A DNA stretch of 64,000 nt from assembly GCA_016186945.1 (NCBI GenBank), contig JACPKR010000032.1:12501-76500 (forward strand). Reading direction: 5' to 3'. Made by a program: the position numbers and the translations under genes. The stretch comes from Deltaproteobacteria bacterium (lineage in GTDB: Bacteria; Bdellovibrionota_B; Oligoflexia; Oligoflexales; Bog-1112). Positions within the stretch are counted from its first letter, which is position 1. Each line of letters begins with the position of its first letter. The notes below the pieces were generated by a model that saw only the letters and a list, made by a program, of their open reading frames with translations, searched no databases and was not told where the DNA came from. Below, piece by piece: positions 27,194 to 34,647 of this stretch.

Positions 27194-28216
27194 ATGAAAT
27201 TCAAGTTAGCACCTTATGTGCGAATAGGGTTCCAAAAAGAAGAACTTCATTTTGGATTCGGTTCGATTCAAAAAATTGTAAAAGAAAAAGAGCTGCAAGA
27301 AGCTTTGATCTCGTCTGCAAAATTCTTGAATTCTTATGAATCTTTGCAGAGTTTGGAATCCCATTTGAAGAATGAAGGATTCCAAGATGAGATTATTAAA
27401 AAGAACGTCCATATTATGGAAAAAAACAGGCTACTGATTTCTGAAAATATTTGGCAAAAAAATGATCGCCATAGTCGAACAAAGCTATTTCTTAATATGT
27501 ATACAGACCAAGTTGATAAAACTCTAAAAGCGATACAATTTAGACATATTGGTATTGTTGGGTGTGGAGGAATCGGTAATATTGTAAGCGTAAATTTGGC
27601 GACCATTGGGGTAACTAAATTCACACTCGTCGACGACGACTCTATTGAAGAAAGCAATCTTTCAAGACAATTTTTATTTAAAGAATCTGATTGTCAAAAA
27701 TCAAAGGCCAAAACTCTTGCGAATGCATTAAAAGAAAGATCTCACAACGTAGACATAGATATTGTTGATTGTGCGATAACTGAAAAAAACGTAAATTTGC
27801 TATCTAATTGCGACTTTATTGTTCTTTCTGGTGACAGCAAAAATTTACCTTTTATCATTAACAAATTTGCAGTTGAGAGGAAGATACCCTTCATCAATGT
27901 TGGATATATTCAAGATATCGCGGTATGGGGCCCTCTTGTGGTGCCAGGAGAAACAGGTTGCCTCGAATGTGGAAAGGGTAATTTTACTGAACAAAGTGAT
28001 CTGCGAATTACAAAGATCAATGGTAACTATCAGGCTCCATCGATTGGTCCGGTTAACATGATTGCCGCCTCCCACGCGTCATTAGATATTATCAAATTCA
28101 TCGGAGGCTTTGGCGAAGTAAAAAGCTTAAATAAACGGGTTGGAATTTGGACTCATAACCTGACAATACAGGAACAGATTTTTTCTAAAAACAGTGAATG
28201 CAGAGTATGCCATTAA
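27194..28216 (+). CDS. mccB: MccB-like adenylating enzyme (ThiF/E1 fold)
   Basis: 340 residues from the ATG at 27194, close to E. coli MccB. The frame also opens at a TTG inside the hairpin loop, which is unlikely. Residues 1-85 look like the small N-terminal peptide-clamp/RRE-like domain of MccB. The ThiF domain has the nucleotide motif G123-C-G-G-I-G128, DDD at 147-149, and SNLSRQ at 154-159, equivalent to the E1 NLxRQ motif. Two Cys pairs, C256/C259 (CLEC) and C336/C339 (CRVC), fit the structural zinc site. The expected reaction uses ATP to activate the C-terminal Asn of MGDSMAN and form an N-P linked adenylate. No obvious RBS. The region is AT-richer than its neighbours. Confidence 0.87.
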   Translation: MKFKLAPYVRIGFQKEELHFGFGSIQKIVKEKELQEALISSAKFLNSYESLQSLESHLKNEGFQDEIIKKNVHIMEKNRLLISENIWQKNDRHSRTKLFLNMYTDQVDKTLKAIQFRHIGIVGCGGIGNIVSVNLATIGVTKFTLVDDDSIEESNLSRQFLFKESDCQKSKAKTLANALKERSHNVDIDIVDCAITEKNVNLLSNCDFIVLSGDSKNLPFIINKFAVERKIPFINVGYIQDIAVWGPLVVPGETGCLECGKGNFTEQSDLRITKINGNYQAPSIGPVNMIAASHASLDIIKFIGGFGEVKSLNKRVGIWTHNLTIQEQIFSKNSECRVCH

Positions 28217-29409
28217 ACTTAAAATTATTACTCATTGGCAATAGCTTGTTTGAAGGAGGCAGATTGTCCGTAGGGGCTATTAGTGTACTGTTTTTGCTTG
28301 ATAAGGGTTTGAGCCTATCTGATTGCGCTTCGTTAAAGTTAGTTCAAGTTGCTACATTCCTAACCTGTGACATCCCCTTGGGACTATTTTTAAACAAGAT
28401 AGGTCCATTAAAATCAATGAAATGGGCCTTAGTCCTAGCAATTACAGGGTGTTTAGGCTATCTGTTATCTCAATCGTTTCTGGGGTTTCTTATTGCCGAG
28501 TTTTTTACTGCCCTATCCATTTCTATTTGGCCTGCCGCATCATCTGCTTATGGCATGGACGCACTGGAAGGTGGAAGCTATTCCAAAAATACATTCTTTC
28601 ACCAAGCCAGTTCAGCCGCCTCTCTTTCTACCTTTCTATTTGGTGTAGCTGGTGGTCTTATTTATATCGTTCAGATACAACTACCTTATTTTCTCATTCT
28701 TATTGCGATGTCTGTCGGTCTCCTGATAACGCTTAAGTTAAAATCAGAGGTAAAATCCGATGTAAAATCAGTTGTTATAAGCCCCAGAAATTTTCATATT
28801 AAACATATAACGAAATATTTCAAATTATGGCCCGTTGTAAGCGTCTTGATTATCATTCAGTTTTTTTCACAAATGCAATTACATTACTGGCAACCTTTAT
28901 TAAGAGATCTCAACTTGAATGGACCTCAATGGATATTTTCAGCAGCGTTTGGATGTATCACGCTTATAATGGCATTTTCATCTTACCTCTATTCCAGGGT
29001 CTGTGAAAAAGAAGCCATGAAGAATATGAGAACAAATCTATTTCTGTTGCTAATTTTGGGGATATCGGCGTCTTTGTTGTTTTACACGTATACGTACGTC
29101 TCGGCTTTTTTACTTATAGGGCTTCTTTATTCAGTGTCGAAGATAGCAAGCACGTCAGTGTCCGTTCAGATCCAAGAAAGCATCGATTCAAATGAGAGAT
29201 TGGCCGTTATTAAAACAGTATCTTGGGCAGCACGATTAGGAATGGTCCTCTCCCTCAGTATTATCTCTATTTTATTAGACAAGTTTTCAGTTAAAGAAAT
29301 ATTCGTCATATTTGGCCTAATAATGATCGTCTTTTCGATGATTTATTTGTTGACAATTAGCCTTGATGTTGGCATCAACCACAAAGAAAATGTAAGGATC
29401 TTTAAATGA
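28198..29409 (+). CDS. mccC: MFS exporter, MccC-like
   Basis: 403 residues with about twelve hydrophobic segments, a 12-TM major facilitator of the size of E. coli MccC, which pumps out microcin C and gives partial self-protection. It overlaps the 3' end of the mccB-like gene by 19 bp and the following gene by 4 bp, so the operon is tightly coupled. Two Met codons (28198, 28207) are possible starts. Function as the microcin exporter is inferred from operon position and size; MFS sequence alone would not show it. Confidence 0.8.
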   Translation: MQSMPLNLKLLLIGNSLFEGGRLSVGAISVLFLLDKGLSLSDCASLKLVQVATFLTCDIPLGLFLNKIGPLKSMKWALVLAITGCLGYLLSQSFLGFLIAEFFTALSISIWPAASSAYGMDALEGGSYSKNTFFHQASSAASLSTFLFGVAGGLIYIVQIQLPYFLILIAMSVGLLITLKLKSEVKSDVKSVVISPRNFHIKHITKYFKLWPVVSVLIIIQFFSQMQLHYWQPLLRDLNLNGPQWIFSAAFGCITLIMAFSSYLYSRVCEKEAMKNMRTNLFLLLILGISASLLFYTYTYVSAFLLIGLLYSVSKIASTSVSVQIQESIDSNERLAVIKTVSWAARLGMVLSLSIISILLDKFSVKEIFVIFGLIMIVFSMIYLLTISLDVGINHKENVRIFK

Positions 29410-29960
29410 AAGTTGTCATTTTATGTATATTGCAGTCTCTATTTTTAACTTCAATAGGTTTTGGATCTGAAATGTATATTGAACTCAGAAACTTCGAGGA
29501 ACGCGACTTGCCGGATTTTTATGAATGGGCGTCTGATCCCGATGTGACCCAGTTTTTAATGTGGGATAATTATAAAAACAAAGAAAGCGCCAGGGAATTT
29601 TTGGTTAGGGTAGCGATACCTCATCCATGGTTGAAGGCAATCGTTTGTGACGGAAAAGTGGTTGGTTCTATCTCCTTAGAACCAGGAAAAGGTTCTAAAC
29701 AAAAAGTAGCTGAAGTCGGTTATGTTATTGCGAAGAAATATTGGAGTCGGGGTATTGGGACAGCTGCTCTCAAGGCAGCATTAAAAACTGGTTTTGACGA
29801 TTTAGATCTTGTCAGAATCGAAGCGTACGTGGATCCATGCAATCTGGCATCCATCAAAGTTATTGAAAAAAGTGGTATGACGCGGGAAGGATACCTTAGA
29901 AAGTGCATTCTGCAAAAAGGAGTTATAAAAGACAGATTGCTCTACGCTTTGACCCGTTAG
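29406..29960 (+). CDS. GNAT acetyltransferase, probable microcin self-immunity (MccE-CTD-like)
   Basis: 184 residues. The GNAT core includes LRNFEERDLPDFYEWASDPD, the acetyl-CoA loop KYWSRGIGTAAL and the C-terminal VIEKSGMTREGYLRK, typical of RimJ/RimL-type enzymes. Segments such as FLMWDNY, IPHPWLKAI and GYVIAKKYWSRGI look close to plant GNAT proteins. In E. coli the acetyltransferase half of MccE inactivates processed microcin C by acetylating the aminoacyl part, so immunity is the likely role. The ATGA overlap with mccC favours the start at 29406, yet that adds a hydrophobic leader ending GFGSE. An internal ATG at 29472 gives a leaderless cytosolic enzyme, which is what immunity needs. Confidence 0.8.
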   Translation: MKVVILCILQSLFLTSIGFGSEMYIELRNFEERDLPDFYEWASDPDVTQFLMWDNYKNKESAREFLVRVAIPHPWLKAIVCDGKVVGSISLEPGKGSKQKVAEVGYVIAKKYWSRGIGTAALKAALKTGFDDLDLVRIEAYVDPCNLASIKVIEKSGMTREGYLRKCILQKGVIKDRLLYALTR

Positions 29961-29986
29961 GGTTGGTGTCGCGAGTTCTGCTAAGA

Positions 29987-31312
29987 TTATCCAGTTTTTT
30001 GCAAGTTCTGAATGAGACCGAGAGTGGTACGGACTTCATGGTATGAGACGGTCTTTTCTTTGAAGTGAGCGAGAAGGATTTCCTGCTCTTCTTTGCCCAC
30101 CTGAAGCTGTTCGAAGATGTTGCGAATATGAAGTTTCATGTGTCCTTTTTGAATTCCGGATGTGATGAGCGAATTGACTGCGGAAAAATTCTGCGACAAT
30201 CCCACTGACGCTACGATCGCCATCAATTCCTTGGCGGAAGGGTTCCGTAAAAGTTCCATAGATATCTGCACAAGTGGATGGTTGCGGGTTAGGCCGCCGA
30301 TTGTTCCAAGAGCGAGTGGTATTTCAAGTTCGTAATGAAACTCACGATTTTCCACAAAAACCGTTGTTAATGCTTGGTAGCTCCCTTTCCTGCAGGCGTA
30401 TGCATGGCCACAGGCTTCCACACTGCGGAAGTCATTCCCCGTTGCCAGGATGACGGCATCAATGCCGTTAAAGATACCTTTGTTATGAGTTACGGCACGG
30501 TCTGGGGTGATATTGGCAATCTTGACAGCGAAATTAAATTTCTCGCAGTACTCGTGCTCAGTAAGGGTAGGGTCGAATCTGAGTTCTTCGATGGGACAGC
30601 TGATTTTCGCTTTCACGAGACACTCGGGGGTATAGTTTGACAAAATCGCCATGACGATTTGGATATCGTGCCCCCCTTGGTCAAATTTGGGCCAAGTGCT
30701 TGCTTTTTCCTTAAATTTGAGCGCATAGGTTTCCAAGAGTGAGTTTATAAAATTGGCGCCCATTGCATCACACGTGTCGACCTCGAATCGAATTTGGTAG
30801 TAATGCTCGATCTTAGCCGATGTGTCGACCAGATGAATCCGACGGATACCTCCCCCTCGACGTTCCATCTTTTCTGTGAGGGGGCTCATCTCCCCAACAA
30901 TAGCATTTCTGCTTGTCTCAAAAAATTCAGACAACATTGCGAATGGTGCTGAGGACTTCAAATGCACGTGGCCTACTTTCAATGTGTTGACAATCTCAGC
31001 TTGGAAGCCCCCTCGCTCGGCCCATAGCTTCGCACCCTTTGAAGCTGCCGCGACGACGGAACTTTCCTCGGTGACCATCGGTACGTGATAAACCTGTCCG
31101 TTGATTAGAAAGTTAGGTGCAATACTGTACGGAAGATAAAAACTCGATAGAACATTCTCGCTTATACGATCAATCGACGATTGGATCGTGTCATCCTCAT
31201 GTCTGAACTTCCGGAGACGCTCCTTGAGTTCATCCGAAAGGCTAGTGTCGCGTGACAGGGTTTCGACTTTTTCCTGCCAACTAAGCTTCGAAAAATTTCT
31301 AAGAATGTTCAT
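29987..31312 (-). CDS. mvaA: Hydroxymethylglutaryl-CoA reductase, class II
   Basis: 441 residues, the length of class II (bacterial) HMG-CoA reductases. Visible family segments are ENVLSSFYLPYSIAPNFL with the Glu-containing TEESSVVAAASKGAKLW, MGANFIN after DTCDA, the Lys-containing AVTHNKGIFNGIDAV, GTIGGLTRNHP and the C-terminal His in GHMKLH. It makes mevalonate from HMG-CoA (or the reverse in catabolic forms). It is divergent from a terpene synthase gene across a 173-bp region, which suggests linked isoprenoid supply. It converges on the GNAT gene with a 26-bp gap. Confidence 0.93.
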   Translation of the reverse strand: MNILRNFSKLSWQEKVETLSRDTSLSDELKERLRKFRHEDDTIQSSIDRISENVLSSFYLPYSIAPNFLINGQVYHVPMVTEESSVVAAASKGAKLWAERGGFQAEIVNTLKVGHVHLKSSAPFAMLSEFFETSRNAIVGEMSPLTEKMERRGGGIRRIHLVDTSAKIEHYYQIRFEVDTCDAMGANFINSLLETYALKFKEKASTWPKFDQGGHDIQIVMAILSNYTPECLVKAKISCPIEELRFDPTLTEHEYCEKFNFAVKIANITPDRAVTHNKGIFNGIDAVILATGNDFRSVEACGHAYACRKGSYQALTTVFVENREFHYELEIPLALGTIGGLTRNHPLVQISMELLRNPSAKELMAIVASVGLSQNFSAVNSLITSGIQKGHMKLHIRNIFEQLQVGKEEQEILLAHFKEKTVSYHEVRTTLGLIQNLQKTG

Positions 31313-31485
31313 TTTTCAAAAAACTCATCCTTCCCGACATATTTATAACGTCGGTTGTCTCAAGAGAAAAATTTAATACTCCATATTTAACGTTTAAATT
31401 CAATATGTTGTAAAAAACAACTCAACCCACATTGCCTTCCTCCGAACATGGCTCCGATCAACCAATTCACTAGCAGGAGTCAAAA

Positions 31486-32454
31486 ATGGCAGCACCCGCT
31501 TTGAAATTCCAAAAACTGCCGGAAGGTCTCATTGATTGGAAAGAACTCATCGACCGTTTTAACTTTGCCCGTTCGAAACTTTTCGGCCAGATAGGAAGAA
31601 GAAAGGACTATCTTTGGAACTGGGTATTCACAGCTGCCAAAACAACACAAATGAGATCCCCCAAAAAGTCTCTTGACCCTAGCCTGGACGAAATAGCAAA
31701 CACGGCTAAAACTATCGGGGTTATGTGGGATGTCTTCATGGATGACATCGCGGACGAGTATCTTCCGACCGAACGAGCGGAGCTGATGCTTGATGTCGCT
31801 TTCAACAAGGCTAGCAATAAAAGACTGTCTGCAAACGAGCAGGCGTACCTGCGTGAATGTGAAAATTGCCATAAACTGGTCTTTGAGCTTGCACGAAAAC
31901 TTCCCGGCTACAAAAGACACGCTTTGGCTCTCCGACGCGAATATATGCAGATTAGAAAGTGCTTTTCTTATTCGTTGGAGACAAGGCAGAATTTTCAGGC
32001 AATAGACTTTACCAAGTACGTTCAAATCATGTCAAACAATATGCATATGATTGCAAATGGTGTTATTGACTTGATGAAGCTCGACTATAAGGAAACGTTT
32101 TTCGACAATCCTCTGTTACGAAAAATGTTCGTCTTTGGACAAAGGATGGGCCGCATTGGAAATGCTACGACAACATATGAGTACGAAATAGAGAGGGGTG
32201 ACTACACAAGTGAAATATTTGCCCTGGCCATAAGTCTGGGTCTATTGGATAGCGATTCTTTTGAAGATCCTAAGCGCGTTTTAGCCTCAGTTTATAATGC
32301 TGATCTGGAAGCAGTTCTTTGGACTTTCTGGAAGGGCTACCGTTTTCAATTAATGGAACTGGCTCCGTCCCTCCCTTCCCTGGACATCAAGTCATATGTC
32401 GCGGGGTTGGAAAAACTTCGCTTGCTTCATCTTGGAAGTCGAGGAAAAAAATAG
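31486..32454 (+). CDS. Class I terpene synthase
   Basis: 322 residues, almost all helical in character and of single-domain bacterial terpene cyclase length. The Asp-rich metal motif is D86-D87-I-A-D90 within WDVFMDDIADEY. The second metal motif is N226-x3-T230-x3-E234 (NATTTYEYE), followed by RGD. These two motifs together define class I cyclases that ionise a prenyl diphosphate. Chain length of the substrate (GPP, FPP or other) cannot be told. A clear AGGAG lies six bases before the ATG. Divergent neighbour: HMG-CoA reductase. Confidence 0.85.
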   Translation: MAAPALKFQKLPEGLIDWKELIDRFNFARSKLFGQIGRRKDYLWNWVFTAAKTTQMRSPKKSLDPSLDEIANTAKTIGVMWDVFMDDIADEYLPTERAELMLDVAFNKASNKRLSANEQAYLRECENCHKLVFELARKLPGYKRHALALRREYMQIRKCFSYSLETRQNFQAIDFTKYVQIMSNNMHMIANGVIDLMKLDYKETFFDNPLLRKMFVFGQRMGRIGNATTTYEYEIERGDYTSEIFALAISLGLLDSDSFEDPKRVLASVYNADLEAVLWTFWKGYRFQLMELAPSLPSLDIKSYVAGLEKLRLLHLGSRGKK

Positions 32455-32465
32455 GCCCGTCATTT

Positions 32466-33728
32466 TTACGAAAAAGCGGAAGGGAGTTGGATGGTGATTT
32501 CAGTCCCGTGGTCGGTCGTTTCAGGGGTCTGCTGCTTAGACTGAATGATTAGGTTACCCCCGTAGAGCGTGACGAAATTGCGAGCGAGTGTCATACCGAA
32601 GCCAAGGCCCTCTTCTCCGTCAGTCCCGACTCGGACGTAATTGCCGTGTCCTTCTCTTATTTGTTTCATGATTTCATCTGGCATACCTATTCCTGTGTCT
32701 TTGACCTTGATCGTAACGCCACTATCTGATCGGCAGGCTTCGATATTAATGCAGCCTTGTTTTGTGAATTTAATCGCGTTGAATACAAGGTTAGCGATGA
32801 CTTGATTTTTTAAGGTTTTTTCTTCCGCAATGCAGAAAAGTTCGGTCTCCTTGTTGAGAAGAAGCTTCAGTTGCAGCCCTTTGCGTTCTGCTTCGTCGTG
32901 AAATCTGTCGTGTATTTTTTCGAGTACTTCGACGACGCTTACAGGTTTGAGTTCTACTTGAAGATTATTGAGGCCATAGCGTTCAAGGAGGCGAACGCTG
33001 ACAAGCATTTCATTGATCGAGTCCGCACCTTCTCGAACTCTTCTCAAAAAGACGTCAGCACCCTCTCCTTGCAAGCGGGAGACGAGTTTATCAGCCGAAA
33101 TCATGATAACCATGAGTGGGTTGACTATGTCATGGCACAGGACTTTGACAAGAAGTTTGCGTTCCTGGAATAACTCATCTGTTCGATCCAGGTTTGCTTG
33201 AAGTTTCGTTTCATACCGGATCAGCGCTGCTTTGAAAAGAATCATGCTACCTATGAGGGCGCATGCCGCGATGAATATGCTTATGAAGCTGAGGACATGT
33301 AATAAGCCTGTGTCTAATGCTGTGTAGAGGGGTGTTGCTTTATCGAAGTTAATGGCAATGGTGCTATATGCCCCCCAAATCGCGAGACCCAACAAAATGT
33401 GTTTTCTCTCGTACAACTCAAAGATCAGCAGGGGTAAAGTCGATAGGCAGACGTGGAGGATGAGGATGTTTGATTCCAGCCCGAACGTAAGAATGTTGAA
33501 AGTGGTTGCACTATATATGATGAAGAGCAGAGCGTACTTAGCCGTAGTTGTAAATCCAAATTCGCTGATGGGGATGGGTAGAATGAAGATCGTAGCGAAG
33601 ATTGCAGGTTGATACCATGCCCAGTGGATGTCGAATAGATAGAAGCAAAGACTCACGACATAGCCGAGTAAGCTGAGGTAGATCGTGATGATCTTAAGGA
33701 GTTCCTTCGTATCTAGTTTCTTCTCCAC
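32466..33728 (-). CDS. Membrane sensor histidine kinase, orphan
   Basis: 420 residues. Five or six hydrophobic segments (about 8-165) form the membrane part without an evident periplasmic domain. The dimerisation H-box has His199 in VLCHDIVNPLMV. The ATPase domain shows the N-box (NLVFNAIKFT), G1 (DTGIGMP) and G2 (GLGFGMTLARNF). No response regulator gene is adjacent, so its partner is elsewhere. It converges on the terpene synthase gene with an 11-bp gap. Confidence 0.88.
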   Translation of the reverse strand: MEKKLDTKELLKIITIYLSLLGYVVSLCFYLFDIHWAWYQPAIFATIFILPIPISEFGFTTTAKYALLFIIYSATTFNILTFGLESNILILHVCLSTLPLLIFELYERKHILLGLAIWGAYSTIAINFDKATPLYTALDTGLLHVLSFISIFIAACALIGSMILFKAALIRYETKLQANLDRTDELFQERKLLVKVLCHDIVNPLMVIMISADKLVSRLQGEGADVFLRRVREGADSINEMLVSVRLLERYGLNNLQVELKPVSVVEVLEKIHDRFHDEAERKGLQLKLLLNKETELFCIAEEKTLKNQVIANLVFNAIKFTKQGCINIEACRSDSGVTIKVKDTGIGMPDEIMKQIREGHGNYVRVGTDGEEGLGFGMTLARNFVTLYGGNLIIQSKQQTPETTDHGTEITIQLPSAFS

Positions 33729-33795
33729 AGACCTCCCACAAGTGTTCAGACCCCCTTTTTTAAGATTCGGAAAATTGTGGGAAAAAGATTAGCTA

Positions 33796-33926
33796 TTCTT
33801 GGAGGAACCAGCTGCGCAGTTTCCTCCAAACCACCTCCTTGCTGGGGGGGCGCAGTTTCCTCCAAACCACCTCCTTGCTGGGGGCGCAGTTTCCTCCAAA
33901 CCACCTCCTTGCCACGAGCGGCTTAC
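33796..33926. repeat. Family A repeat, copy A7, tandemly expanded fragment
   Basis: Starts with the hairpin TTGGAGGAACC...GTTTCCTCCAA, then the segment CGCAGTTTCCTCCAAACCAC with CTCCTTGC appears three times in tandem with a unit of about 34-36 bp. Only one outer end remains (TTGCCACGAGCGGCTTAC). The rest of the 33729-34088 gap shows no gene; I see no convincing promoter. Confidence 0.8.
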
Positions 33927-34088
33927 TGAGGCAGAGCTTTTTCCAGTCAAGCCTGGGGCTTGGAGATTTTTTGAAAAATGGTTAAAGTCTGGAGGGAGAA
34001 TTGACGTTTAGAAAATTAAGACATCAGAGGAAACTCGCTTCTTGGTTTCAGGGACATTAGAGAGCATTTGAGACAACAAGGGGGGCGT

Positions 34089-34637
34089 ATGAAAACAATA
34101 AATACGGTGCTGGCGGTCCTGCTAGCGTTTTTTGTCCATCAGGATTTGCTAGGCAAAAAAAATACAATGTACGTCAGTTTCGAGAATGCGAGTTGCTTCA
34201 ATGCAGACTTTTCTCAATACCCTGCTCAGATAAGGTATTTCGGTAGCGACGAAGTTCGACTTGTCCCCTTTGGCCCCGCAGTGATCAACTGGACAGTGAC
34301 GTTAGCATTCACACCGATCGGGATTCAATTTGTTGAGGGTGCATTCGTTTATACGTTCAGGAGTGGCAACCAAATAAGCGGGAACTACACAGGAGCGACC
34401 GTAAATCCGTTCACCGGGGAGTACACTTTGGAATGGACCTTTACTGAAGGGTCCGGTGGTGTTTTTGAGATAGTCGATGAGGGTGTGGGAGAGACTGCTG
34501 GGATCGTCGACTTATTCAGTTTTTGTGCGGAGTATCGGTTCTCAGGGACGCTTGACAAGGATCCCAAGGATGGTGGAGAGTTTGCCCAAGCTGCCAGACG
34601 AGCAGCAAAGGCAGTTGCTGCATCGCTGAAAAAGTAG
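34089..34637 (+). CDS. Small secreted protein of unknown function
   Basis: 182 residues from the ATG at 34089, supported by AAGGGGG just upstream; the frame also opens at a TTG at 34068. A signal-like N-terminus (MKTINTVLAVLLAFFV, then HQDLLG) precedes a beta-rich, low-Cys body with repeated Thr/Gly/Phe stretches. The C-terminal tail is Ala/Lys-rich. No family recognised. It is convergent with the phospholipase D gene (10-bp gap). Confidence 0.6.
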   Translation: MKTINTVLAVLLAFFVHQDLLGKKNTMYVSFENASCFNADFSQYPAQIRYFGSDEVRLVPFGPAVINWTVTLAFTPIGIQFVEGAFVYTFRSGNQISGNYTGATVNPFTGEYTLEWTFTEGSGGVFEIVDEGVGETAGIVDLFSFCAEYRFSGTLDKDPKDGGEFAQAARRAAKAVAASLKK

Positions 34638-34647
34638 CTGTGGTCGA

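Noticed and set aside
33796-33926. Possible CRISPR array from repeated units
   Set aside because: Units are directly adjacent without unique spacers and derive from family A; no cas genes.
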